Shown: positions 17,895 to 26,166, counted from the stretch's first letter. The stretch: DNA of 64,000 bases from Amycolatopsis antarctica (GCF_002262875.1 NZ_NKYE01000007.1:293076-357075); one strand, 5' to 3'. Program-made: numbers and translations. Notes: generated by a model not told the origin, from the sequence alone.

Positions 17895-18745
17895 ACGGCT
17901 GGCAGGTCCGCGTGGTGCACCGCACCGGCTACAAGTACGCGTCCCCGGCGACGCAGTCGTACAACGAGGCGCGCCTGACGCCCCGCTCGGATCGCAGGCA
18001 GTCCGTGGTGGCGACCAGGATCGAGACGACGCCCGCGACCCGTGCGTACCGCTACACCGACTACTGGGGCACCGAGGTCACCTCCTTCGACCTGCACGCG
18101 CCGCACACGGAGTTCACCGTGGTGGCGACGTCGGTGGTGGAGACGGGTGAGACCCCCGAGACGGAGGAACCGCGCTACGACACGACGTGGAAGGAACTCA
18201 AGTCCGACGCCGTCATCGACGAGCACACCGAGTACCTCCAGCCGACCAAGTACACGCCGCGCGATCGGGAGCTGGCCTCGGTGGCCAAGCAGCTCCGCAA
18301 GGGCAAGGATCCGGCGCACTCGGTGCTGGCCATCTCGGAGTGGGTGCACGACCAGCTCACCTACCGTCCCGGCAGCACCGGCGTGCACTCCACGGCCACC
18401 GACGCCTGGCGTGCGCGTGAGGGCGTGTGCCAGGACTACGCGCACGTCACGCTGGTGATGCTGCGCGCCATCGGCATCCCGGCCAGGTACGTCTCCGGCT
18501 ACCTGCACACGCGGCCGTCCGCGGCGCTGGGCGAGACCGTCGCCGGGGAGAGCCACGCCTGGATCGATGCGTGGACCGGCGGCTGGTGGGCCTACGACCC
18601 GACGAACGCGATCGACATCGGCCCCCGGCACGTGTGGGTCGCGCTGGGGCGCGACTACAAGGACGTCGCACCGTTGAAGGGCATCTTCACCGGCGGCAAG
18701 GGTTCCACCCTGGACGTCTCGGTACAGCTCACCCGGCTCGCCTGA
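17891..18745 (+). CDS. Transglutaminase-like cysteine peptidase family protein
   Basis: A 284-residue protein of the bacterial transglutaminase-like group. An N-terminal beta region ('HRTGYKYASPATQSYNEARL') precedes the papain-like core. The catalytic triad is visible: Cys in 'REGVCQDYAH', His in 'GESHAWIDAW', Asp in 'WAYDPTNAIDIG'. The start is GTG 17891, overlapping the alpha-E stop as GTGA, so translation is coupled. Together with the two genes upstream it forms a conserved module that probably builds or trims a peptide or isopeptide; the product is unknown. Confidence 0.92.
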   Translation: MNGWQVRVVHRTGYKYASPATQSYNEARLTPRSDRRQSVVATRIETTPATRAYRYTDYWGTEVTSFDLHAPHTEFTVVATSVVETGETPETEEPRYDTTWKELKSDAVIDEHTEYLQPTKYTPRDRELASVAKQLRKGKDPAHSVLAISEWVHDQLTYRPGSTGVHSTATDAWRAREGVCQDYAHVTLVMLRAIGIPARYVSGYLHTRPSAALGETVAGESHAWIDAWTGGWWAYDPTNAIDIGPRHVWVALGRDYKDVAPLKGIFTGGKGSTLDVSVQLTRLA

Positions 18746-18758
18746 CCCGCCACGACAT

Positions 18759-18780
18759 CACGCTATGTCGACATGTCGCG
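18759..18780. repeat. Degenerate copy of the GTCGAC-centred repeat
   Basis: CACGCTAT-GTCGAC-ATGTCGCG keeps the centre and outer bases but has several mismatches. It sits, like good copies, in the short gap between two convergent genes (18745 and 18791). It could be a decayed or diverged member; taken alone it would not be called. Confidence 0.4.
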
Positions 18781-18790
18781 GGCTCAGGTG

Positions 18791-19081
18791 TCAGGCGTCG
18801 GGGAGTACGCCCTCCCAGCGGCGGCGGCGCTGCGCGGCGGTCTGCTCCCACCACGGGGTACCGCGTTCGCCGAGGGCGACCTTCGCGGCGTGTACGCGGT
18901 CGCGAGCCTGTTGTTCCGCCTCGGCGTCGCCCGCGCGCTTCGCCGTGCCCACATCGCGGCGGGCGGACATCAGCAGCGAACGCAGCCGCGCGGCCACGTC
19001 CTCCGGGATGTCCGGGTCGGTCGCCCGCCAGCGGCGTCCGTCGATGACGACGTAGCGCCCGTCCGCGGTGTGCTCCGGCAT
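18791..19081 (-). CDS. Conserved hypothetical small protein
   Basis: A protein of 96 residues from ATG 19081 (MPEHTADGRYVVIDGRRWRA), or 102 from the ATG at 19099. It begins with a beta-like 'YVVIDGRRWRATDP', then a helical, charged middle rich in Arg and Ala, and ends 'ERGTPWWEQ' and 'RRRRWEGVLPDA'. It has no signal peptide or membrane segment. I recognise the type as a small cytosolic protein common in actinobacteria but cannot name a function. It lies downstream of the membrane protein gene at 19123, with a 41-base gap. Confidence 0.7.
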   Translation of the reverse strand: MPEHTADGRYVVIDGRRWRATDPDIPEDVAARLRSLLMSARRDVGTAKRAGDAEAEQQARDRVHAAKVALGERGTPWWEQTAAQRRRRWEGVLPDA

Positions 19082-19122
19082 GCCGCCATGGTCGCCCATC
19101 AGCGCGAGGTGCGCCGGGCGGC

Positions 19123-20658
19123 TCAGCGGCGGCCGGTCTGGACCATCGGGTCGGAGCCGTCGGCGGCGGCGGTGAGGGTGACCCGGCTGTAGTCGTCCTG
19201 CAGCGAGGTCCGTAGCCCGAGACGTCCGGAGTCGTGCTCGACGCGGAAGCTCGCACCGGAGACCGGCACGGTCAGCTCGGACCGTTCCTCCAGCAGCGCC
19301 AGCATTCTCGGCAGTACGGCCGGATCGAACTCGGCCAGGTCGAACAGGCGGTCGCCCTCGTCCGGCTGGATCGTCATCGGGGACTGCTCGACGAGTTTCC
19401 CGTCAGCCCAGGCGAAAGTGTCGCCGGTGGCGGAACCGGGCGAGGTCGGCGCGTCGACGCTCACCCGGCCGGACCCGACGGTCAGTTGGTACACCCGCGA
19501 GCCACCCATCCGCTCGACCAGCAGTGCGAGCACGGCCCGCGCCCCGTCCTCGGTGAGCGCGTCGGCGTTCAGCGCGGGTGTGCCGTCGGCGGCGGCGGTG
19601 AACGTCCGCGAGTCGGGCTGGGTACGCAGACCGAACCGCATCTCCACCGGGCCGGCGGCGGAACGTTCGATCCGCACGTAGACGTCCTCCGTGGCCGGCA
19701 CGCCGAACGTCCGTGCCGCCTGCTCGATCAGGCCGGGGATCGCCGTCAGGTTCACCTCGCGCAGGTCGAAACGGTCCGCCTCGTCGGTCGCGCCGTAACT
19801 CTCGTCCGTGCTCACCCGGCCCGGCCGGTAGACGATCTCGGTGTCGCCCGCGTCGGCGGTGAACTTCTCCGACCACAGCACCACGTCGATGTACGCGGTG
19901 CCGCCCTCGGCGACGACCTCGTCCAGGCCACCGCGCAGTTCCTCGGCGGCGAACAGATCCGGATCGGAGACGAGGGCGACGACGGCGGAGTGGATCGGCA
20001 GAAGCGCCCCGACCGCCAGCACCACCGTCGTGAGCAGCACGACGCCGAAGTTGGCTGGCGGACGGCGCCGGGCCGCGGGCGTCCGCGGGCCCTGTCCGCT
20101 GTGGACAGTGCTGACGGTGCCGGTCTCCGGCGGATGCGCGGCCTGTTCGCGCCACTGGCGGGGCGGGTCCTGTTCCACGCGGACGACGCCGGGGTACTTC
20201 GCGCTCTGCCGCACGACCAGCCCCTTGCCGGGCTGGAAGGCCGGTGCCAGTACTGGGTGGATCGCGTGCCGGGTGGTGGTCCGGTAGGCGCGGCCGTGCG
20301 CGGGCACGACGGTCACCACCAGGTCGGTGACGTGCGCGTCGTTGAAGCTGGAGTTGGTCGGGGTCAGTCTCTCCACCACGGCGACGGCCCGCTCGCCGTG
20401 CTCGCGCAGGTACCGTTCCTCGGCGGCGTCGGCCAGTAGGTGCCCGCGCATCGTCCCGGCGACCGCGTTCAGGGCGATCGCCAGCGGGGCCAGCACCACG
20501 CCCGCGACGAACACCGCGATGTAGGCACCGTGCTCCAGCACCAGTCCGCCGACGACGCCGGCGAGCACGAGCGCGAGCGGCACGGTCAGCGGCAGGCGGA
20601 AGAACCTCGTCGCACGCAACACGATGCCGTCGAAACTCGGTTCCTCGCCAGCAATCAC
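19123..20658 (-). CDS. Putative membrane protein, function unknown
   Basis: A protein of about 511 residues, starting at GTG 20658 or GTG 20661; GAGGT lies just upstream and fits 20658 better. Two hydrophobic stretches near residues 20-60 ('LPLTVPLALVLAGVVGGLVLE' is one, shown in part) are followed by a cytosolic segment. A third membrane segment lies near residue 200 ('VVLLTTVVLAVGALLPIHSA'), and then a long domain of about 290 residues with repeated 'F.LAE.dP..LP.ml' and 'G.rvsVdaP' type elements. I do not recognise a family. A 12-codon open frame (20655-20693) overlaps the start as GTGA and might be a leader, with no ribosome site of its own. Confidence 0.7.
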   Translation of the reverse strand: MIAGEEPSFDGIVLRATRFFRLPLTVPLALVLAGVVGGLVLEHGAYIAVFVAGVVLAPLAIALNAVAGTMRGHLLADAAEERYLREHGERAVAVVERLTPTNSSFNDAHVTDLVVTVVPAHGRAYRTTTRHAIHPVLAPAFQPGKGLVVRQSAKYPGVVRVEQDPPRQWREQAAHPPETGTVSTVHSGQGPRTPAARRRPPANFGVVLLTTVVLAVGALLPIHSAVVALVSDPDLFAAEELRGGLDEVVAEGGTAYIDVVLWSEKFTADAGDTEIVYRPGRVSTDESYGATDEADRFDLREVNLTAIPGLIEQAARTFGVPATEDVYVRIERSAAGPVEMRFGLRTQPDSRTFTAAADGTPALNADALTEDGARAVLALLVERMGGSRVYQLTVGSGRVSVDAPTSPGSATGDTFAWADGKLVEQSPMTIQPDEGDRLFDLAEFDPAVLPRMLALLEERSELTVPVSGASFRVEHDSGRLGLRTSLQDDYSRVTLTAAADGSDPMVQTGRR

Positions 20659-20759
20659 CACACCTCGATGTATATGTGAACACCGTCGTTCATGATATGT
20701 GACGGTGCGCACAGCAATCATCGCGAGCCCTCGTCCGAAAGCGGACACGAGGTGGTCGT

Positions 20760-21422
20760 TTGTCCCGCCGCACCACTAGCGTCACGTCGGTGGACAAGGA
20801 ACGAGCGCCGACGCGCCGATGGCGAGACCTGACCGCGCGATGGGCCGGCCCGGTGTCGTTTCTCTTCGCACTGCTGCTTTTCCTGCTGACTCCGGTGGCC
20901 TCCGTCTTCTGCGGAGACGACGAGGAGAGCGTGGGGCAGCTCTGCTACTCCGGCACTGCGTTCCTCACCGGTGAACCCGAGTCCGCCCTCGTGGGCGCGG
21001 TCGCACCCGATGGCGTCCTCGACGAGTTGGCCGAGGCTCTCGGCAACAGCATGGGCCTGGCCGTTTCCGCGCGGGTGCTCGCGTTCGTCCTGGTCGCGTC
21101 GATGATCGCCGGACTGTTGAGCGGTTTCCTCGGGCGCATCAGGCCGCGCGTGCAGGTGATGACCGCCGCCGCCGGAACAGGCGTGCTCGCCCTGGTGGCG
21201 AGCGGCATCGTCACGGTGGTCACGCTCGGAAAGCAGACGACGACGTTTCCCAGTCTGCTGGGCAACGTGTCCGACATCGATCCCCGCGAGGGAGTCGGTC
21301 TGTCGATCGGCTTCTGGCTCACGCTGGCGATCCTGGTCGTGATCGCCGTGGCTGGTATCGCGCGACTGCTCGGCCCGCGGCTGGACCAGGACTTTCAGGA
21401 CGCTCTGCGGCAGCAGTCCTGA
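20760..21422 (+). CDS. Hypothetical membrane protein with four predicted helices
   Basis: A protein of 220 residues from TTG 20760, chosen because GAGG lies about eight bases upstream; GTG 20790 is an alternative. Hydrophobic segments lie near residues 30-50, 100-125, 133-155 and 185-205. Two Cys residues between the first and second ('FCGDDEESVGQLCYSG') could form an extracellular disulfide. No known family is recognised. It is divergent from the membrane protein at 19123-20658, so the two may share regulation. Confidence 0.6.
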   Translation: MSRRTTSVTSVDKERAPTRRWRDLTARWAGPVSFLFALLLFLLTPVASVFCGDDEESVGQLCYSGTAFLTGEPESALVGAVAPDGVLDELAEALGNSMGLAVSARVLAFVLVASMIAGLLSGFLGRIRPRVQVMTAAAGTGVLALVASGIVTVVTLGKQTTTFPSLLGNVSDIDPREGVGLSIGFWLTLAILVVIAVAGIARLLGPRLDQDFQDALRQQS

Positions 21423-21617
21423 GCGCACACGGCTACTCGCCGGTGGAACCACGTGGGTTCGGACGTCTGGGGCGTCCGGGGGTTGCGTAGGCGGGGCGGA
21501 TCCCACATCGGCGCATCGTTCCGGTGCCGGGGACGTCTTTCTGTGTGAGAGCGATCGAAAGCATCGCCTCCTTACCGGACGGAACGTCTGTCCGGGCACG
21601 AGGAGAAAGGCACACTG

Positions 21618-22163
21618 ATGACCACTCGTACGACTCTTCGCCGCACCGCCGCCGCTCTCGCCGTCGCCGGAGCCGCCGCGGGCATCACCGCGCTCAGCAC
21701 CGGCACCGCCGCCGCGCAGCCGACCGTCTTCGAATGCCAGTCGAACCAGATCTCCAGCAAGCTGGTCTACGGAGGAGCCGGCGTGGGCAACCGCGACGCC
21801 GCTATCGAGTTCACCGCCAACGAGGGTGAGCGGTGCACCCTGCCGGGCAAGCTCGCCGTCGGACTGGCAGGCGACGGCAGCGTGCAGGCGGTGTCCGACG
21901 CTCCCGAGGACGCGCCCTCCGTGGCGCTGACCAACGGTTCCTCGGCGCACGTGCCGCTGCACTGGACGGACACGGAGCCCAAGGCGGAGCAGCACACCCC
22001 GTCCGCGATCCACGTCCAGGCCCCGGCGGACTCCAACCCGCACGGCGACCCGGTCAACCCGGACATCGCCCTGCCCTGGACCTTCGGCGCCGTGGACGCC
22101 TCGGCGGACCAGCACACCGTGACGGTCGGCGCCGTCACCCGGGGCCCCGCCCCGACCGTCTGA
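21618..22163 (+). CDS. Secreted DUF4232-type protein
   Basis: A 181-residue exported protein. The signal peptide covers residues about 1-34 ('LAVAGAAAGITALSTGTAAA', cleavage after AAA-Q). The mature part has two Cys (in 'FECQSNQ' and 'GERCTLPG') that probably pair, and the pattern 'AAIEFTANEG..C.LPG' then 'H.PLHWTDTEP', typical of DUF4232 proteins. These are often small surface proteins or lipoproteins of unknown role; this one lacks a lipobox. AGGAGA precedes the ATG. A very strong hairpin follows. Confidence 0.8.
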   Translation: MTTRTTLRRTAAALAVAGAAAGITALSTGTAAAQPTVFECQSNQISSKLVYGGAGVGNRDAAIEFTANEGERCTLPGKLAVGLAGDGSVQAVSDAPEDAPSVALTNGSSAHVPLHWTDTEPKAEQHTPSAIHVQAPADSNPHGDPVNPDIALPWTFGAVDASADQHTVTVGAVTRGPAPTV

Positions 22164-22181
22164 TCCACTGCCGTTGGTTGC

Positions 22182-22204
22182 GGGGCGGCCCATCGGGCCG
22201 CCCC
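22182..22204 (+). terminator. Strong hairpin after DUF4232 gene
   Basis: GGGGCGGCCC (22182-22191) and GGGCCGCCCC (22195-22204) form a 10-bp all-GC stem with a three-base loop, 19 bases after the stop codon. There is no T run. It lies in a convergent gap and would work in both directions. Confidence 0.75.
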
Positions 22205-22288
22205 ACCCGGGCACCCGTCCCAACCGCCCAGCCGGGTGGCCGGGTGGGGTGTGGTTTCACCCCGTAGTGGCTCCCAGAAAACGTGAAT

Positions 22289-22343
22289 CGCCTTATGTCG
22301 ACGTATTGCGCTCGCGGGGACCGCAATACGTCGACATATTGCG
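22289..22343. repeat. GTCGAC-centred palindromic repeat, pair
   Basis: Copies lie at 22289-22310 (two mismatches in the left half, CGCCTTATGTC) and 22322-22343, 33 bp start-to-start. The two are in opposite orientation, and this pair is the mirror image of most others. The 11-bp spacer is CTCGCGGGGAC. It lies between convergent DUF4232 and RidA genes, 10 bases before the RidA stop. Confidence 0.88.
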
Positions 22344-22352
22344 GTCCGGGTT

Positions 22353-22763
22353 TCAGTCGAGGATCGCGATCGCCTCGACCTCGATGAGTACGTCGGGCTC
22401 GAAGAGGTAAGCCACGCCGATCAGCGAGGCGGGGGCGAGCGGCAGCGTCAGGCCGATCTCGGTGGAGACCTGTTCGACCCCGGCCATGAACGCGTCGATC
22501 TTCTCCGGCTCCCACCGGGTGACGTAGAACGTCAGCCGCAGTACGTCGCCGAAGGTCGCCCCGGCGGCGGCGAGGCCGGTCGCGGTGTTGCGCAGCGCCT
22601 GCGCGACCTGCCCGGTGAGGTCACCAGGTGCGACCGGAGTGCCATCGGCGTCGCGGGCGATCTGACCGGCGACGTGCACGTGCCGCGTGCCGGTGCCGAC
22701 GGAGACGTGCTGGTAGGGGACGGGCTGCGGCATTCCTTCGGGGCTGAGATGGCGAACGGGCAT
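22353..22763 (-). CDS. RidA/YjgF-family protein
   Basis: A 136-residue protein of the RidA family, which hydrolyses reactive enamine/imine intermediates or acts on related small molecules. Landmarks are 'VHVAGQIARDADG' near residue 28, 'ALRNTATGLAAAGATFGDVLRLTFYVT' (pattern shown in part) in the middle, and 'PASLIGVAYLFEPDVLIEVEA' near the end. The usual catalytic Arg of RidA proper ('N.R.' just before the last strands) is not evident, so it may belong to another subgroup. It is divergent from an HxlR-type regulator, which probably controls it. Confidence 0.88.
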   Translation of the reverse strand: MPVRHLSPEGMPQPVPYQHVSVGTGTRHVHVAGQIARDADGTPVAPGDLTGQVAQALRNTATGLAAAGATFGDVLRLTFYVTRWEPEKIDAFMAGVEQVSTEIGLTLPLAPASLIGVAYLFEPDVLIEVEAIAILD

Positions 22764-22787
22764 CGAAGTCTCCTCATATAAGGCAGT

Positions 22788-22806
22788 AGGTATCCTATTG
22801 CTACCT
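22788..22806. promoter_or_regulatory. Candidate operator between RidA and HxlR genes
   Basis: AGGTA and TACCT form an inverted repeat nine bases apart in the 81-base divergent gap. Its position suits binding by the HxlR-type regulator encoded next to it. Confidence 0.4.
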
Positions 22807-22844
22807 GGTACACAAAGGACACTTCAACGAAACTAGGTTTCGCC

Positions 22845-23219
22845 ATGGATACCGGAGCGAGCCCCACCGACGAGCTGACGATTTCCGCGCCCCACCGGGA
22901 GCTGCTGGATCAGGTGCTGGACAAATGGTCGCTGAGCATTCTCAACGAACTCTGCGAACGGCCATGCCGCTTCAACGACCTCCGTCGCGCCATTCCCGAG
23001 GTCTCGCAGAAATCGCTGACCGCAACTCTGCGGCGACTGGAGCGCAACGGCATCGTCGGGCGCGAACTGCTCAGTTCCCGCCCGGTGGCCGTCGAGTACA
23101 GCATCACACCCCTGGGCAAGACCCTCCGACAGCCGGTGGACGTGCTGCTGGCCTGGGCCGCGACCCGTATGCCGGAGATCGAAGGCGCGCGGCGGGCCTT
23201 CGACCGCCTCGAACGCTGA
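22845..23219 (+). CDS. HxlR-family transcriptional regulator
   Basis: A 124-residue winged-helix protein. 'LDQVLDKWSLSILNELCERPCRFNDLRR' (pattern shown in part) is the HxlR start. The recognition region is 'VSQKSLTATLRRLERNGIVGR', followed by the wing 'RPVAVEYSITPLG'. Cys residues are in 'LCERPCR', a possible redox or electrophile sensor as in some HxlR proteins. It is divergent from the RidA-family gene, which it likely regulates through the AGGTA/TACCT repeat. Confidence 0.9.
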   Translation: MDTGASPTDELTISAPHRELLDQVLDKWSLSILNELCERPCRFNDLRRAIPEVSQKSLTATLRRLERNGIVGRELLSSRPVAVEYSITPLGKTLRQPVDVLLAWAATRMPEIEGARRAFDRLER

Positions 23220-23261
23220 CCGGCAACGGCTCCACGGCCGTAGCGGGCCGAGGTGGCGCGC

Positions 23262-23672
23262 TCAGATCGTGAATTCTCGGCCCCACTCGAACTCGGCACC
23301 TGCCGGACTGGTCACTCTCACCAGGAACCCGTAGTCGCCGCTCGGAAGCTCCACCTCGTCGTAGCAGACGATGGCCCTGGTCTCCAGCCCGGAGTCGGTT
23401 CCTTGCCAAAGACGGTGTTCCGCTTGGGTGGCCTTGTTGACCACCGTCACGTTCACGCTTCCGAGGAAGCTCTGTGCACGCACTTGTTCGTGCAGGTCCC
23501 TTGCCGGGTCGATGCGCGTGTGCGCCGTGGTCACACCCGGAGACGTTCTAAATATCATGCCTACGGACAACAGGTACTCCGCCTGCACCAGACCGGTGTG
23601 CCACACGGTGATGTTCTCGTTTCGCACCATGATTTCGGGAGGCGCGAGTTGCTTCGGCCCGGAACCAGTCAT
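23262..23672 (-). CDS. Hypothetical protein
   Basis: A protein of 136 residues from ATG 23672 (MTGSGPKQLAPPEIMVR), or 149 from GTG 23711. The sequence has alternating beta-like stretches ('ENITVWHTG', 'SVNVTVVNKA', 'DYGFLVRVTSP') and no signal peptide or membrane segment. No family is recognised. Codon use is slightly less GC-rich than in neighbours. It is convergent with the HxlR gene and lies downstream of the truncated patatin gene on the same strand. Confidence 0.5.
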   Translation of the reverse strand: MTGSGPKQLAPPEIMVRNENITVWHTGLVQAEYLLSVGMIFRTSPGVTTAHTRIDPARDLHEQVRAQSFLGSVNVTVVNKATQAEHRLWQGTDSGLETRAIVCYDEVELPSGDYGFLVRVTSPAGAEFEWGREFTI

Positions 23673-23720
23673 GTGCGGAACTCTACTCGAAGCACCCGTC
23701 AATTGGTCCACAGTGGATTG

Positions 23721-24302
23721 TTATGCACGAGGGTGCCAGACCTCGGAGACACGCTCGGCTTCGGCGGCGGCCTGGGCGAAACCGGCCAGTGCCGCGGCCT
23801 TCCGACGAGACGGGTCCAGCTTGTCCGTGATACTCCGGCCCATTGCGGCGCGCGCGTCCGGATCCGGCCGCACCAGCACCACCCGTGAAGTGGCAGACAG
23901 GGCCGCCGGCGGCCACCGCTCGCCGTCCGGCAGCCAGGACGCCACGGTGCGCCTGCGTTCGGCCTCGCCCTCCACCCTGGCGGCGAGCGCCAGCCGGCCT
24001 GCCTTTCGCCGGAAGGCCCGTGGGTCCGAGGTCGTCACCATCACGAGCAGGAAGCGCGCCAGTGGATACGGCCGCATCCGCGTCCGCGGCTCCGCCACCC
24101 GCTCGGCCAGCTCGAGCCGGTAGCGCGCGGTGTACTCGGCGGACGCCCCGACCACCGCGCCGGCCGAGGTGCCGACCACCAGATCGGCCGTTCCCAGATC
24201 CACGCCGCGTTCCGCCAGACCGGCGAGAACGCCCAGTTCCCAGGCGATCCCGGTTATTCCGCCACTTCCGAGCACCAGTGCCCGCGACCCGACCCCCGAC
24301 AT
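23721..24302 (-). CDS. Patatin-like phospholipase, internally deleted
   Basis: A 193-residue protein. Its N terminus is a normal bacterial patatin: oxyanion glycine loop 'LGSGGITGIAWELGVL' and nucleophile elbow 'VVGTSAGAVVG' (G-T-S-A-G). Usual relatives have about 270-290 residues, with a central stretch ending in a 'DGG/DGA' catalytic Asp. Here the sequence passes from 'TVASWLPDGERWPPAAL' directly to the C-terminal 'SRVVLVRPDPDARAAMG', so roughly 80-100 residues with the catalytic Asp are missing. The frame stays open. It may be a pseudogene or a non-catalytic remnant. It starts 10 bases after the HxlR gene stop and is probably cotranscribed with it. Confidence 0.7.
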   Translation of the reverse strand: MSGVGSRALVLGSGGITGIAWELGVLAGLAERGVDLGTADLVVGTSAGAVVGASAEYTARYRLELAERVAEPRTRMRPYPLARFLLVMVTTSDPRAFRRKAGRLALAARVEGEAERRRTVASWLPDGERWPPAALSATSRVVLVRPDPDARAAMGRSITDKLDPSRRKAAALAGFAQAAAEAERVSEVWHPRA

Positions 24303-24312
24303 GCCGCTGAGC

Positions 24313-24687
24313 CTACCCAGCCACCCCGCCCGGCGGTCCCGGCTCGGCGGTGTCGAAACGGTGCCGGGCGGCGGTGATCGCGTCGAGATGCCGACGGGTC
24401 CATTCGCACATGCCGTCCACGTTGGCACGTAAGGCTTTTCCGGCCGCGGTGAGCGAGTACTCGACCTTCGGCGGGACGGTCGGATACACCGTGCGGGTGA
24501 CCAGCCCGTCACGTTCCAGCCCGCGCAGGGTCTGGGTGAGCATCTTGTGACTGATGCCGTCGATCCCGGCGTGCAGCTCGGAGAACCGGAGCGTGCCGGT
24601 GTCCAGCGCGTAGACGATCAGCAGCCCCCAGCGACCACCGACGTGCGCGAATATTTCCCGGGCCAGCCCGTCGACCTGCTCATTCAC
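24313..24687 (-). CDS. HxlR-family transcriptional regulator
   Basis: A 124-residue winged-helix regulator. 'HVGGRWGLLIVYALDTGTLRFSEL' (pattern shown in part) matches the HxlR core. The recognition helix region is 'ISHKMLTQTLRGLERDGLVTR', with the wing 'PPKVEYSLTAAGKAL'. It is divergent from a VOC-family gene at 24775, a common HxlR/target pair, and lies 10 bases before the deleted patatin gene. It has no Cys near the N terminus, unlike the HxlR protein at 22845. Confidence 0.9.
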   Translation of the reverse strand: MNEQVDGLAREIFAHVGGRWGLLIVYALDTGTLRFSELHAGIDGISHKMLTQTLRGLERDGLVTRTVYPTVPPKVEYSLTAAGKALRANVDGMCEWTRRHLDAITAARHRFDTAEPGPPGGVAG

Positions 24688-24750
24688 CTCAGGGTTCCCC
24701 TCTCACCGGAAAGTGCGTCCTTCCGGGCGGACGTCCGGCGGACCTACCGT

Positions 24751-24774
24751 CGTGTCCGAGAGTAAGGGGACACG
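24751..24774. promoter_or_regulatory. Inverted repeat at the VOC gene start, candidate HxlR operator
   Basis: CGTGTCC (24751-24757) and GGACACG (24768-24774) are perfect arms separated by 10 bases. The right arm abuts the ATG at 24775, and the AAGGGG ribosome site lies inside the element. A protein bound here, or a hairpin in the mRNA, would block translation of the VOC gene. Confidence 0.5.
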
Positions 24775-25158
24775 ATGGCGATCCGGAGAACCTATGCCCG
24801 GCTGTGGGCCGACGACCTCGACAGCTCGCTGCCCCTGTTGCGCGAACTGACCGGGGCCGAGCCGGATCTGCGTTTCGCCTTCGCGGAACTGGAACTCGCC
24901 GCGATCGGTGACTTCCTCGTCATCGCCGCGCCGCCGGAGGTTCGGGCCCGGTACGCGAACGCCTCCGCCACGGTCGTCGTGGACGATCTGGACGCGCTCG
25001 CCGGGAAACTGGACGCCCACGGCGCCACCGTCATCGTCGCGGAGGCGAGCAGCGACACCGGACGTTTCCTCTACGCCCGGCATCCCGGCGGCGCGGAAGT
25101 CGAGTACGTGCAGTGGAACGAGGAACTGGCCAGGCGCGTTCTCGGCGACAATCGATAG
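24775..25158 (+). CDS. VOC-family (glyoxalase-like) protein
   Basis: A 127-residue protein with the VOC fold: 'TYARLWADDLDSSLPLLRELTG' (pattern shown in part) at the start, 'VVDDLDALAGKLDAHGATVI' in the middle, and 'YARHPGGAEVEYVQW' at the end, the last being the usual metal-ligand strand. Such proteins are dioxygenases, glyoxalases or drug-binding proteins; the activity is unknown here. It is probably controlled by the divergent HxlR regulator. Confidence 0.85.
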   Translation: MAIRRTYARLWADDLDSSLPLLRELTGAEPDLRFAFAELELAAIGDFLVIAAPPEVRARYANASATVVVDDLDALAGKLDAHGATVIVAEASSDTGRFLYARHPGGAEVEYVQWNEELARRVLGDNR

Positions 25159-25290
25159 CGATTCCCTGGGAGCAAAGGGTTCCGCGCGACGGCTTGCCGC
25201 CGTGGCACGGAGCGGCCGGTTCACGCCCATTGCGGTGACCTTTCCGCGTCGTGTGGATGCGTTCGGCCGCAACGGTTCTACGGTTGCTCG

Positions 25291-26166
25291 ATGGTGCGAA
25301 ACTCCAGACGCAATGTCGCGGCGAGATCGCGTGAACTCGGTGCCGAGCTGCGCCGGGCACGGCTCACGGGCAAACTCACCGCGCGACAGCTCTCCCGGAA
25401 ACTCGGCTGCTCGGAAAGCAAGGTCTCCAGGATGGAGACCGGGGACCGCGGGGCATCCGAGTTCGACGTGACGACGTTTCTCGCGCACTGCGGCTCCTCC
25501 CAGCGGGAGATTCGCAGGGTGGTGGAGATCGCGCGCGAGTCGAACGACAGCTACCGGATCCGCAAGCACAGCGAGCAGCTACCGGACGAACTGCGCTCGC
25601 TCATCGCCCAGGAAACCACCGCCGACGCCATCAGCATCTACGAGCCGATGGTCATTCCCGGCCTGCTGCAAACCGAGGACTACGCGCGGGCACTGTTCGG
25701 GCAAGCGGGGTTGATTCCTGCGGACGATCTGGAGGCGCGAGTCGCGGCGCGCATCGAGCGGCAGTCCATCCTGCGCCGACGGAACGCGCCGGAGTTCACC
25801 TTTTTTGTCCACGAGCAAGCGCTGCGGTCGGACATCGGGGGCAGACAGGTCATGCACGAGCAGGCCCTTCACCTCGTGCTCAACAGCGGTCGTGCTCGTT
25901 GCACCGTCCGAGTATTGCCGGATTCAGCGATGCCGTGTGGTCTGTTCGGTGGTGGCTTCCGAGTCATGAGATACGCCGGAAACACGCCACTTGCTTACTT
26001 GGAGCATCAGACTGCCAGCCTGTTTCTGGAAGACCCCACGGACATTTCCGTGTACAGCAACATACTTCGTAAACTGGCCGCTGATGCCCTGGATGAGGGA
26101 CAATCTCGGGAGTGGCTTGCCACCCTGGCAAGCGAGTACGACCAGCCGGAGGACGCACCGCAATGA
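25291..26166 (+). CDS. XRE-family regulator with DUF5753 domain
   Basis: A 291-residue DNA-binding protein. Residues about 12-65 form a helix-turn-helix ('LTARQLSRKLGCSESKVSRMETGDRG'-like, shown in part). Residues about 105-280 are the DUF5753 domain ('IYEPMVIPGLLQTEDYARALF', 'RIERQSILRR', 'FFVHEQALRSDIG'). This class (WhiJ-like) is abundant in Streptomyces and relatives, and works with a small DUF397 partner encoded next to it to control development or antibiotic genes. Its TGA overlaps the ATG of the DUF397 gene. Confidence 0.93.
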   Translation: MVRNSRRNVAARSRELGAELRRARLTGKLTARQLSRKLGCSESKVSRMETGDRGASEFDVTTFLAHCGSSQREIRRVVEIARESNDSYRIRKHSEQLPDELRSLIAQETTADAISIYEPMVIPGLLQTEDYARALFGQAGLIPADDLEARVAARIERQSILRRRNAPEFTFFVHEQALRSDIGGRQVMHEQALHLVLNSGRARCTVRVLPDSAMPCGLFGGGFRVMRYAGNTPLAYLEHQTASLFLEDPTDISVYSNILRKLAADALDEGQSREWLATLASEYDQPEDAPQ

